Shown: positions 34,885-43,867 of the stretch, piece by piece | Layout of the letters: every line of letters begins with the position of its first letter | How positions within the stretch are numbered: position 1 is the first letter of the stretch | DNA from: Simiduia agarivorans SA1 = DSM 21679 | Lineage (GTDB): Bacteria; Pseudomonadota; Gammaproteobacteria; Pseudomonadales; Cellvibrionaceae | Length of the DNA stretch: 64,000 nucleotides | Reading direction: 5' to 3' | Assembly: GCF_000305785.2 (NCBI RefSeq) | Contig: NC_018868.3 | Span: 2,638,001-2,702,000 of the forward strand | Translations under genes and position numbers: made by a program | Notes under the pieces: model-generated | Told to the model about the DNA's origin: nothing | The model's database searches: none | Seen by the model: only the letters and a program-made list of their open reading frames with translations

Positions 34885-37777
34885 TGCTGTATTCCTCCAC
34901 GGCTTCGGGCTTGCGATAACGCGCCGGCAGCAAACGCTCCAGTTCTTTGAAGCTCTCTTTGACCCAATCGTCATAGGTGCCGGTCCAACTGCGCTGGGCG
35001 TTGGCTTCAAAAATTTCGATGGCCTGTTCTTCAAACGGGAACGCCTGCTCTTCCAACAGAATTTCGTATTGCTCCAATTCCAGTTCATCCAGGCCCTTGG
35101 GTCTTTGTGAATCCATCAGATCGCGCGACAGTTGCGAGTAAATCGCACCGATGCGGTGACTGGCCTGGGTGGTGTATTCGGCCACGCCGTATTTCATCAA
35201 TCGTTCATACATACCCAGCGTGTCCTGCAGGGCTTTTTTCTTTTTCTGCAGCGATTGTTTGAGCGGCAGCTTCAGCGGAATACGCTGGAACTCCTGGTAG
35301 AAATCGTCGGCGCGCACGCTGGTGGCCATGGCCGCCAGGGTAATGGAACGGTCACTCCGCTGTTCACCGGCTGTGCGATCGGTCTCGATGATTTTTCGCA
35401 GCCAGTAGTCGCGGTTCTGGACATTACCCGCTTCGCGGTAGAGTTCGCTCAACCGGTATTGCGCTTCCAGATTCTGGCCGAAGGGCTCAGGGTAATTGTG
35501 GGCGTACTCGCGGTAAAAATTAATCGCCTGATCCTGATCGCCATCTTTTTCATAATACTCCGCGGCCACATACAGACTTTGTTGCTGCAATACCGGGTCG
35601 CCACTGGCACGCGCCTGCTTGAGCAACTCATCTGCGGCCAGCGACCAGCGCGACTGCTTCTCGTAAATCACGATCATTTTTGGCGTGATGGTGGCGGTCA
35701 GTTTGTTATCCGGATAACGCTTGCGGAAATCCAGCAACAACTGCTCGGCTTCATCGTAGCGCTCCAGCGCCATCAGATGGTTGGCCGCGTCGTACTGGGC
35801 GCTGATGGCAATTTCGCTGTTGGGCGCCAGGGCCTGGACCCGCACCAGCTGATCCACGGCCGCCGCCACCGAACCCGCCGCCAGCAACTGCTCGGATGAT
35901 TTGTACACGCTGGCCGCGATACGGGTGGTGATATCTTCCCGCTGCGGATCGTTTTTCGGCAGCAGATTCAGCACTTCGGTATAGGCGACTTCAGCCTGCT
36001 GGTACTGCTCCGTGTCGTAATAGCTTTGGCCCAGAATCAGCCACGCGGTTTTGCGCAGGTCCTGGTTGGCTTCCGGCTGCCACTGGGTTACCCGGGTCGC
36101 TGCCGGAATCGCTTCCAACGGACGGCCCTGCTTGATCAGTTCGTTAGCGGCCTGGGTGAGCACGGCCACCGCCCGGCTGTCGGTGGCAAAGGTATCGGCG
36201 AAGCGCAGGCTGCTGGCGATTTTTAATTCTGTCCACGCGGCCCGGTCATCCACAGTCAGCAGTTCGCTGTCGAGCACACGGTCGGCGGCCAGCAGTGCAC
36301 TGTAGCCGGCTTCCGCACCACGGGCAGGATCTTTGTATTGGTAGGCAACGGATTCAAACGCAGCAAACGCCTGCTCCATCTTGCCGGCCTCGTACAGGGC
36401 TTCGCCCATCAGGAACGCCATCTCGGAGGTTTTCGGATCTTCCGGGAAGGTGCTGATAAATTCAGAATACCAGAGCGCGGCCTGCTCATAGTGGCGGGCG
36501 CGTTTGGCCACCAGTTCCGCACGCACTTTTTCCCGGTCTTCCGGTTTGACGGCTTTATCCGTGTCCAGTTTGGCGAGATCGGTGCTGACCTCCTGGGCGC
36601 TGCTGTGCTCGTAGCTGGCCAGTTCATCCAGATAGGTATGCAGGTAGGTTTTGATCGGCTGGCGCTGTTCCTCGCTCAATCCGGTCCAGAAGGCACTGGT
36701 AAAACCGTAGTTGCGCACAAAGGTTTCTTTCGCCGGCAGGATCAGCGAAGGGAAATTACCAAGGCCGTACACTTCGATCTGGCGCACTGAAAATCCGGGG
36801 GAATATTCGTTCAGCGCATTGTGCGCCACGTAGTGCCCGTAGGTATCGGCGCTGTCGCGGTAGCGCTCTTTTTCCAGGTAGAGTTCGCCCAGTTTTTCGT
36901 ACAGTAAATGATGGTAATGGCGTTTACCGATATCCGCGTAGGTTTGCTCGATAGTGTCGGGGCCGTCCAGGTAGGAGAAGGTCACCGCCATGATCCGCAA
37001 AGAATCATCCAGCAGGTTTTTGTTGGATGCTGTCAGGCTGTCTGCTTTGGCGCCTTCCGGCAGTAACAAATCCAGAACCGCAGTAAACGAATCCAACGAC
37101 TGCGGATACCATCCCCGCTTGAACATGGCCCAGCCGCGCATGTAGTTGGCGTTGACGAAATAGGGTGTGGCCGGACCGAAATCGATCACTGCCTGATAGC
37201 CGTCGGCCGCTTCCACGTAATCGCCACGACTGAACGCCGCTTCGGCGCGGCGGAATTGCGCCTCGGCAACAAATTCCGCGTCCGGATGTGCTTCGGTCAG
37301 TTGGGTCAGTGTTTGTGTGGACTCTTCCACGGCGCCGGTCAGAGCATAGGCCTTGGCCAATTGGTAGATGGCTTCCTGACGCGCTTCTGGCTTGTAATGC
37401 TCATCCATCGGATAAGCCAGGAGTGCCTGGTACTGGTTAATCACTTCCGCGAAATAAGGCGCCGGGTCTTCCGTGCCCTCCAGCAACTTTTGTTCGGCGC
37501 GCAGCATCGCCAATTCTGCCAGGCGCTCGTGAATGTCGCGGCGAATGGATTCGTCTTCGGCCACTTCCAGAGCGGAATGGTAGCGCGCCTGCACTTTGTC
37601 CAACTCGGCGTCGGCGACAATCGGCTTGACCTCGGGAATGCGCGCGGGTTCAAGCTGTTCGAGTTTCGGGCTGTCGTCAACCAGCTCATCGTCCAGAAAC
37701 GAACAGGCCGGTAACAGCAGAGTGCCGGATAGCGCAATGGCGCAGGCGAGCGGTTTCAGGTTTGCGTACTTCATCAT
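34871..37777 (-). CDS. Large TPR lipoprotein
   Basis: About 968 residues. N-terminal signal with lipobox 'LLPAC' ('SGTLLLPACSFLDDE'). The rest is helical with many tetratricopeptide-like repeats, e.g. 'AIYQLAKAYALTGAVEESTQTL', 'MAFLMGEALYEAGKMEQAFAAFE' and 'AQYDAANHLMALERYDEAEQLL'. ATG at 37777 shares one base with the preceding stop (TGATG); an adjoining GTG at 37780 is possible. Second-longest coding region here. A platform lipoprotein for an envelope machine is the most reasonable reading; no enzyme motif is visible. Confidence 0.88.
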   Translation of the reverse strand: MMKYANLKPLACAIALSGTLLLPACSFLDDELVDDSPKLEQLEPARIPEVKPIVADAELDKVQARYHSALEVAEDESIRRDIHERLAELAMLRAEQKLLEGTEDPAPYFAEVINQYQALLAYPMDEHYKPEARQEAIYQLAKAYALTGAVEESTQTLTQLTEAHPDAEFVAEAQFRRAEAAFSRGDYVEAADGYQAVIDFGPATPYFVNANYMRGWAMFKRGWYPQSLDSFTAVLDLLLPEGAKADSLTASNKNLLDDSLRIMAVTFSYLDGPDTIEQTYADIGKRHYHHLLYEKLGELYLEKERYRDSADTYGHYVAHNALNEYSPGFSVRQIEVYGLGNFPSLILPAKETFVRNYGFTSAFWTGLSEEQRQPIKTYLHTYLDELASYEHSSAQEVSTDLAKLDTDKAVKPEDREKVRAELVAKRARHYEQAALWYSEFISTFPEDPKTSEMAFLMGEALYEAGKMEQAFAAFESVAYQYKDPARGAEAGYSALLAADRVLDSELLTVDDRAAWTELKIASSLRFADTFATDSRAVAVLTQAANELIKQGRPLEAIPAATRVTQWQPEANQDLRKTAWLILGQSYYDTEQYQQAEVAYTEVLNLLPKNDPQREDITTRIAASVYKSSEQLLAAGSVAAAVDQLVRVQALAPNSEIAISAQYDAANHLMALERYDEAEQLLLDFRKRYPDNKLTATITPKMIVIYEKQSRWSLAADELLKQARASGDPVLQQQSLYVAAEYYEKDGDQDQAINFYREYAHNYPEPFGQNLEAQYRLSELYREAGNVQNRDYWLRKIIETDRTAGEQRSDRSITLAAMATSVRADDFYQEFQRIPLKLPLKQSLQKKKKALQDTLGMYERLMKYGVAEYTTQASHRIGAIYSQLSRDLMDSQRPKGLDELELEQYEILLEEQAFPFEEQAIEIFEANAQRSWTGTYDDWVKESFKELERLLPARYRKPEAVEEYSNALR

Positions 37778-39636
37778 CACTGCTTTAACCGCTCATCGTA
37801 GAGACGCGCAATCGACAGACGTGCACGCGCCAGATAATTTTTCACCCGTACTTTGTGGTCATTGAGGGCCTGATCCAGCTGCGCACGCAGTGCGGCTTCT
37901 TCCGACGCCAGCTGCTGTTCCAATGCAACCGATTCAGCGGCAATGCGCTGATCGAGCAGCCCCATACGCTGCTGGTAAGGCAGGATTTCCGGCGCTTCGT
38001 CAATGGCCTTTTGCAACGACATCTGGTTAGACGCCAGATTTTCCAGTTCCTTATCCAGCAACTGCAAAGAGCGCTTTTGCTCCCACAAATTGGCGGAAAA
38101 AGATTCCTGTGCGTTCCACAACAGGATGCCGCGATAAAAATTCAGCTGTCGCAGTTCTTCTTCGTAGTCGTCGTCTTCATTCAGGGCTGCGAGGTTTTCC
38201 AACGCGCCGTCCACAATCTCCAGATTGTCGATGGCATCTTCATCGGTCAGCAGGGCCAGGTAGTCGCGGTTTTTTTCCACGCTGAACAGCCAGGCCGCCA
38301 AGCGGGATTTTTCGTCGCGCAGCGCGGCTTCCTGTTGCAACTTGCCTTGTTCATTCATGCGCGCGAGTTTTTCGGTGCGCACCTGGCCCCGCTGGACCAA
38401 CAGGTCGGCATAGATGCCAAGCTTCTGTTGCCAGTCTGCCAGTGTGCTCTGCAAAAACAGCAGATCGCGGATGGCCTGAACCCGGGTCTGAAAATCATTG
38501 CGGGCGAACACTTCGCCTAAAAAAGCTACTTCCGGCTGCAACGCCTGATCCAGGTCGAGCGCGAACCAGCTCTGGTTGCCGCGGGTGTCACTCTGGCGGA
38601 TGCTGTTCAGCAACAATTGCTGACTGAGTTGCTGGCGGATGGCTTCCACTTTCTGCAATTCACCCATGAACACCTGTTCCGCGCCTTCATAGGCGGCCAG
38701 GGCATCCACATCGGCACCCAGCTGCTCGTAGGCCCAGGGCACTGCCATCAGGCTTTCCAATACACTGGCCTGCTGCAATGAGCCGTTGGCCAGTTTCTGC
38801 CAGGGCGAGAGCGCGTTGGGCCAATCCTGTTTCGAGGCATAGGCCCAACCCAAACCCAACAACGCGCGGTCGGAATAGGGGCCGGACAGACGCACTTTCT
38901 GGAATTGCGCTACGGCCTTGTCGTACTCGCCTTGCTGGATATGAACATAGCCGCTGGCGGTGTAGGCGCGGTCGCGCAGTGCGCGCTGGATTTTTTGTTG
39001 CTCGGGGTTGACGCGCAGCGGCGTGGAAACCACGCGGTTGAGATAAGTCTGGGCCGCCACAGCATCGCCCTCGCGGCCCAGTGCGACACCCAGGTTATAA
39101 TTCGCCAACTCGCCCCACTGCTCGGGATTATCGGCCGCTTCGTACAGGGCGCGGGCTTCTTTGAAGTCGTCATTGCGCAACAGGATCTGCAAACGCATGA
39201 CCGCCAGTTCGTGGGTCAGCCGCTGATCGATGTCGGCCGAAACCTGTTCAAAACTCTGCCGGGCGCCGGCCCAATCACCCTGTTGATATTGCAGTTTCCC
39301 CAGATAAAACCAGGCCGTATCGCGCACGGCCTGCGGCCGGCTGGCGTCCAACAAGCGGGTGAACACATCGCCCGCGCGTTGCTCCATGCCGAATGCCAGG
39401 CCGATGGAGCCGGCAATCAATTCGGGGTTGTCGCTGTGGCCCTGAATACCGCCGCGTGCTTCGGCCACCATCAGTTCGCTCAAGGCGCCGAAATAATTGC
39501 TCTGGTAATACTCGTACAGGGTCACGCCGTAGCGTAAGTCGGCCACGCTGCTGGGCAATGGCTCATCGGCCAGCGTTGTACATGATGCGCCTAGTCCGAC
39601 CGCCAGCAGCCACGCGCGCAAGGAAAACGTCCGCAC
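37777..39636 (-). CDS. Exported TPR protein
   Basis: 619 residues. Signal peptide near 1-23 ('WLLAVGLGASCTTLA'), then TPR-type repeats ('FYLGKLQYQQGDWAGARQSFEQV', 'ALLGLGWAYASKQDWPNALSPW' in outline) and a C-terminal coiled-coil region rich in Glu, Gln, Leu and Arg (about 500-610). Located 2 bases after the first gene and joined to the large TPR gene by one shared base. The combination suggests an extended periplasmic scaffold. No enzymatic signature seen. Confidence 0.86.
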   Translation of the reverse strand: MRTFSLRAWLLAVGLGASCTTLADEPLPSSVADLRYGVTLYEYYQSNYFGALSELMVAEARGGIQGHSDNPELIAGSIGLAFGMEQRAGDVFTRLLDASRPQAVRDTAWFYLGKLQYQQGDWAGARQSFEQVSADIDQRLTHELAVMRLQILLRNDDFKEARALYEAADNPEQWGELANYNLGVALGREGDAVAAQTYLNRVVSTPLRVNPEQQKIQRALRDRAYTASGYVHIQQGEYDKAVAQFQKVRLSGPYSDRALLGLGWAYASKQDWPNALSPWQKLANGSLQQASVLESLMAVPWAYEQLGADVDALAAYEGAEQVFMGELQKVEAIRQQLSQQLLLNSIRQSDTRGNQSWFALDLDQALQPEVAFLGEVFARNDFQTRVQAIRDLLFLQSTLADWQQKLGIYADLLVQRGQVRTEKLARMNEQGKLQQEAALRDEKSRLAAWLFSVEKNRDYLALLTDEDAIDNLEIVDGALENLAALNEDDDYEEELRQLNFYRGILLWNAQESFSANLWEQKRSLQLLDKELENLASNQMSLQKAIDEAPEILPYQQRMGLLDQRIAAESVALEQQLASEEAALRAQLDQALNDHKVRVKNYLARARLSIARLYDERLKQ

Positions 39637-39638
39637 GA

Positions 39639-40157
39639 TCAGCTATCCCATTCCTTGATATCAAACTCCGGCTGCATGGTGGCGGTGGAATCCGAAATGC
39701 GGATCTCCAGCACCTTGGGATCTTCGTCTTTGTCGATGGTCAGGCGCGCGCCGCGCTTGTATTCACGACCATCCGGGCCTTTACCCACGAAAATGGCGCT
39801 GACTTCGTGCGCACCGGATTTCAGGTTGCCCAGGTACAGGCGCTGCACGCCGCCACGGAACAGCGCATCCAGTTGCTGGCCGGTGTACAGATGGCTGGCC
39901 ACCAGCTCGTCGTCGATCATCAGCTTGACCGCATCGAGGGTGAAGAATTTGCCCACGTCCATGGATACAAACACACTGATCTGCGTGGTGGCAGGAAACA
40001 GCAGTTCTTCTTCCAGAATCAACAGGTCGCGGTTCAATTCCAGTACCCGCTGTTTGAGGGATTCCACTTCACTGGCATCCTGGGCCTGGAGCGGCGCGGC
40101 CAATATGGCCAGGCCAAACACTGTCCCCAAAGTCTGCTGGAGCCTGCGCTTTAACAT
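39639..40157 (-). CDS. Exported protein, first gene of the ExbB/TPR operon
   Basis: 172 residues. Signal peptide ends 'PLQAQ'. A coiled-coil-like stretch follows ('SEVESLKQRVLELNRDLLILEEELLF' region), then a beta-rich domain with 'QISVFVSMDVG', 'VKLMIDDELVASHLYTG' and 'KSGAHEVSAIFVGKGPDGREY', resembling an Ig-type or PEGA-like fold. Family not recognised by name. ATG start, followed after 2 bases by the exported TPR gene. The 184-base gap upstream to apbE likely holds the promoter. Confidence 0.78.
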   Translation of the reverse strand: MLKRRLQQTLGTVFGLAILAAPLQAQDASEVESLKQRVLELNRDLLILEEELLFPATTQISVFVSMDVGKFFTLDAVKLMIDDELVASHLYTGQQLDALFRGGVQRLYLGNLKSGAHEVSAIFVGKGPDGREYKRGARLTIDKDEDPKVLEIRISDSTATMQPEFDIKEWDS

Positions 40158-40341
40158 CGTGTGATTCCCTCAAAAATTACGTCTAAGTGTCTGATTTTTA
40201 TGCAACTGCCGGGCTGGACACAGTCAGCGACCCGACAGTGTAGGGGTTCCATAGTACTGATTCTTTGGCACAGGCCACAAAAGGCGGATTTTACCGACCA
40301 AAGGCCCGCGTCACAGCTGGCCGAAAGCACTAACCCCTGCC

Positions 40342-41322
40342 CTATTCTGGTGCTGCCAGGCCACGGCTGTAATGCACCTGTCCGGTGGCGTCGATCACAA
40401 TGGCGTCAAAACCGGGCAAGCGATCGATCAGGGCCAGGCCCCGCTCAGCCCCCAGGATAAATACTGTAGTGGACAAAGGGTCGGTATCAAAGCCCGAGGG
40501 GCCCAGCACGGTGGCACTCATCACGCCCTGACTGGCCTTACCCGTGCGCGGGTTAATGATGTGGTGTTCACGCTCGCCCGTGACCGGATCGAAAAAGAAC
40601 CGCTCATAGTCGCCCGAGGTGGACATGGCGGTATCGGTTAACGGCAAACGCAGCGCCAGTTGCTGTTCATCGCGCGGATTTTTAATACCCACCATCCAGG
40701 GCCGGCCGCGTTTGTCGCCCAGAATGCGGCTGTCACCGCCGGCGCTGACAGACGCATGGGCAATGCCTTTTGCAGCCAACAGGGCGATGGCGCTGTCGAC
40801 CGCATAGCCTTTGGCAATCCCGCCCAGGTCGATACGCACATTGGGGTGGATGAATTGCACCGTCCGGGCGGTCTTGTCCAATACCACCAGCCGGTAGTCA
40901 ATCGCCGGCAACAAGGCCTCGCGTTCTGCATCGGTCGGCGCTTTACCTTGCCGGTAATCGTAGCGGTAGCCCACCGAGGCAAATGTAATATCGAAGGCAC
41001 CTTCCGACAGCCGGCTCATGTAGGCCGCTTTATCCAGTATCTTGAACAGCGGCGCCGAAATGGGCACTGGCGCCTGGGCCGCAGTTTGGTTGACCTTGTA
41101 CAACTCGCTGGTGTCGATCCAGGGGCTCAGCCATTGGTCGATGCGGCGCATCTCGGCCAACACCTCCAGGGCGGCCAGCTCGGCCTGGGCCGGGTCTTCG
41201 TGCCAGAGCTGCACGATGATTTCTGTGCCCATGGCCTGGCCGGTCTGGTAGTGCCAGTCGGCTCGGACGGCCGCCGCGCCCACTAGCAGCAGCGCAGCGC
41301 ACAGGCGCAGGCAGACGTTCAC
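40342..41322 (-). CDS. apbE: FAD:protein FMN transferase
   Basis: 326 residues with a signal peptide ('LLVGAAAVRADWHY'). Family marks: 'QAMGTEIIVQLW', 'DLGGIAKGYAVD', 'ASVSAGGDSRILG', 'TSGDYERFFFDP', 'HHIINPRTGKAS' and 'DTDPLSTTVFILG'. It covalently attaches FMN to target proteins using FAD and Mg, in the periplasm. Four-base ATGA overlap with gspN places it as the last gene of the type II secretion operon, an uncommon position. No Rnf/Nqr subunit appears in this window, so its target lies elsewhere. Confidence 0.95.
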   Translation of the reverse strand: MNVCLRLCAALLLVGAAAVRADWHYQTGQAMGTEIIVQLWHEDPAQAELAALEVLAEMRRIDQWLSPWIDTSELYKVNQTAAQAPVPISAPLFKILDKAAYMSRLSEGAFDITFASVGYRYDYRQGKAPTDAEREALLPAIDYRLVVLDKTARTVQFIHPNVRIDLGGIAKGYAVDSAIALLAAKGIAHASVSAGGDSRILGDKRGRPWMVGIKNPRDEQQLALRLPLTDTAMSTSGDYERFFFDPVTGEREHHIINPRTGKASQGVMSATVLGPSGFDTDPLSTTVFILGAERGLALIDRLPGFDAIVIDATGQVHYSRGLAAPE

Positions 41323-42098
41323 GGCAGTTTCACATCCATCACAAAGCCGCCGTCGCGGGCTTCAAACCCGGCCATGCCGAGCATGTTTTCCCACTGCAGG
41401 CGATAGGATTCGGACAATTGCAGCTGCGTGCTCAGCAACATGTCGGGGCCCGCATGGGTAAGCGTGATCTCGGGTGCGCTGGCAAACCATTGGATCGCCT
41501 TGTCATCGCTGATGATATCGGCGGTAAACAGGGGAGTCTTGTCACCGGCCACCCCGACGGCCAGATTGAGGTTACCGAAGCTTTGCCAGTCGCGCCCCAT
41601 CAACACGCTGAGGTTCTCAATCCGGCCGCTGCCACTGAGGCCGGTGATTCGGTTGCCCGAGAGTGAGAGTTCATCCAGCGCCAGCATCAATTTGCCGTTG
41701 GCCTCAATGGGCGCCATTAAACGAACAAAATTAGCGGGCACGTTGAGACGCAGATCGGAAATGCGGGTCTCACCGCCCAGGCCCGCGCATACCCGGCCCT
41801 GGAATTGTTGGCTGCTGAGACTGGCGCTGATGCGGGCGCAGGCGTTCAGGCCCAACAAGCTCATGGGTTCCAGTCGCCAGTCCAGTTCACCCAGATCAAA
41901 TACCAGCGCGCGGCCGCGCACAGGTGCCAATTGCAGCCGTGCCGATTCCGCCGAACCGGTCCACAGGCTGCCATGCAAGCCGCTCAATTGCAGGCCACCG
42001 GCCGCCGCCGCTTGCGCCACCAAAGTGGCCGGTGCAGTCACCAACAACCACGCAGGCAGGAGTAACAGGGCAAGCAGTATCCAACGAAAATACACCAT
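41319..42098 (-). CDS. gspN: Type II secretion protein GspN
   Basis: 259 residues. N-terminal membrane anchor ('WILLALLLLPAWLLVTAPATLVAQ') and a long periplasmic domain rich in paired 'GLHGSLWTGSAESARL' and 'LGELDWRLEPMSLLG' motifs typical of GspN. Role in the type II system is accessory, probably between inner membrane platform and secretin. The ATG has 'AAGGAAA' just upstream, 8 bases after the gspM stop, and the stop overlaps apbE. Confidence 0.9.
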   Translation of the reverse strand: MVYFRWILLALLLLPAWLLVTAPATLVAQAAAAGGLQLSGLHGSLWTGSAESARLQLAPVRGRALVFDLGELDWRLEPMSLLGLNACARISASLSSQQFQGRVCAGLGGETRISDLRLNVPANFVRLMAPIEANGKLMLALDELSLSGNRITGLSGSGRIENLSVLMGRDWQSFGNLNLAVGVAGDKTPLFTADIISDDKAIQWFASAPEITLTHAGPDMLLSTQLQLSESYRLQWENMLGMAGFEARDGGFVMDVKLP

Positions 42099-42106
42099 GG
42101 GTTTCC

Positions 42107-42596
42107 TTATCGGGGCTGTGCGAGACGCGCGGTGACCAACACAAAGCCGGCTTTCTCGGTGGGATTGACCGTCAGCTCATTGATGCCAACGCCTGCCACC
42201 GCTTCCATTTCATGCAACCAGCGCCACACCGCTGGCGTGGGCGCCGCTTCCAGCCGCACACATTTCGCCTTGCTGACCGGGCTGAATGCCCCGGATGGTG
42301 AGGCCGTGTTTGCGCAGACTGTTATCGATCAGCTCGGTCATGGAGCCGCTGGGCCGGCTGGATTTGCCACCCTTGCGCTCGGCTTCCAGACGCGACGCCA
42401 ATTGGTCCACTTCGGCAAACACCAGACGGGTCGCCTCCAGTTGGCGCTCGGCCTTATCGCGCATGCCATTGACCGGTTTGATGATGGCCACCCAGGTCAC
42501 CAGGATTGCAATGGCCAGACCGCCCACGGCCAGCAGCGCCTGTTCGCGCAGCGGGCGGGCGTAGAGAGACTGGGTAACGGATTCGGGCAGTTTCAT
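42107..42596 (-). pseudogene. gspM: gspM with one single-base frameshift
   Basis: The first 110 or so residues read as GspM ('LYARPLREQALLAVGGLAIAILV', 'MRDKAERQLEATRLVFAEVDQLASRL'). In frame 1 translation then ends in nonsense at 42210. One base less near 42270 restores a second frame with 'VRLEAAPTPAVWRWLHEMEAVAGVGINELTVN' character and 'ARLAQPR', stopping at 42107, to give a 162-residue protein of normal length. The cytoplasmic-membrane platform protein GspM is needed for secretion. A sequencing error is possible; see the findings on frameshifts. Confidence 0.85.
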
Positions 42597-43867
42597 CGCC
42601 GGGTCACCTTCATGCGGGCCTGATGCACGCCCTGGTTCACATTGACAGACAGCACCTCGGCGCCGAAGCCTTTGGTTTTCAGTTGATTGCTCATGGCTTC
42701 AATGTCGGACAGCGCCGGCGCCTGCACCGTGAGCCGCAATTCCTGTGCGTCGTTCAGAAATTGCAGGTTCTTCACTTCTACGCCCGGCTGTTCCACCAGC
42801 ACCGGCACCGACTGGGACAGGATAAACAGCGCATTGCTGCCGCTGGACTGATTGCCGAGGCGCGACACCTGGTTGCGCAACTGCTTGAGCGGATCACTGA
42901 TGGCGCCATTGGGCACCGCCGCGCGGTAGCGTTCGGTAATGGCGGTCTTCAGGTCCTCGGTCTGGCCGCGCAGCAATTGCCATTCGGTCAGGGTCAGGCC
43001 CAGATGCAGCACCACCGCAGCGGCGGCTGCGATGAGGGGCAGTTTGATTCGTTCAAACCAGCGTGCCAGGGGCATACGGGGAAAGAAAGGCGCCACCGCC
43101 AGATTCATCACCTGCGCCTCATCCGCCGCCAGGGGCTCTGCCAACAGGGATTTGAATGCGACCTTGTCAGCCAGTCCTTCGGGCAAAAGCTCGAGTAATT
43201 GATCCATCGCCTCGCCCTCTGCGGCCAGTAAACGGATCTGCTCGGGTTTGCTTGCGCGCGCCGCGCTGGCGAAGAAGGCGCGGGCATAGCTGATCCGCAC
43301 ACTGCCGAACAATTGCGGTGCCAGACGGTAAGCCAGTTGCTGACCATCGCTGTACAGCGTCCAGATGCCCGGCTGGGTCGCCGGCAACAGATCGGCATCG
43401 CTGACAATGTGGGTGACCGCCAACTCGCGCGCGTGAAACGCGGCCAATGCGTCAGCGAGTTGATCGCGCCGGGTATAGGCCAGATTCACCCAGTCATCGC
43501 CGAGCTCACCGTAGACGAAATGCAGCTCGTCCACATCGTCAATGATGTCTTCTTCCAGCTGGTAGGGCGCGAGCTTTTTGTAAAACCGACGCTCGTTTTC
43601 CGCCAGCGACAATCGGCGGGTAATCACCTGATCGCCCGGCAAAACCAACACCCAGCGCGCCAGCGGATCATCCACTGCCTGCACAATGGCATCGAGCGTG
43701 TCTTCACCTTCGGCCAGCCAGTGGCCTTCGCGGCGCTGGCGCCAGCGGTAAACGGCGGGGCTTTCTTCCGTGGCAGCGGCAACCAGCCGGCAATAAACGC
43801 CATCCAGGGATTGCGCGGCGGCGGGCTCCGCGGCCATCGACTCATTTACCAGAGTGTCTGTGGTCAT
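42593..43867 (-). CDS. gspL: Type II secretion platform protein GspL
   Basis: 424 residues. The N-terminal cytoplasmic actin-like region (about 10-260) contains 'WVLVLPGDQVITRRLSLAENERRFYKKLAPYQLEEDI' character. A span lies near 285-305 ('LPLIAAAAAVVLHLGLTL'), followed by a periplasmic ferredoxin-like domain. GspL binds the ATPase GspE and GspM. Overlaps gspK and gspM by ATGA tetramers at either end, confirming strict coupling. Confidence 0.92.
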   Translation of the reverse strand: MTTDTLVNESMAAEPAAAQSLDGVYCRLVAAATEESPAVYRWRQRREGHWLAEGEDTLDAIVQAVDDPLARWVLVLPGDQVITRRLSLAENERRFYKKLAPYQLEEDIIDDVDELHFVYGELGDDWVNLAYTRRDQLADALAAFHARELAVTHIVSDADLLPATQPGIWTLYSDGQQLAYRLAPQLFGSVRISYARAFFASAARASKPEQIRLLAAEGEAMDQLLELLPEGLADKVAFKSLLAEPLAADEAQVMNLAVAPFFPRMPLARWFERIKLPLIAAAAAVVLHLGLTLTEWQLLRGQTEDLKTAITERYRAAVPNGAISDPLKQLRNQVSRLGNQSSGSNALFILSQSVPVLVEQPGVEVKNLQFLNDAQELRLTVQAPALSDIEAMSNQLKTKGFGAEVLSVNVNQGVHQARMKVTRR

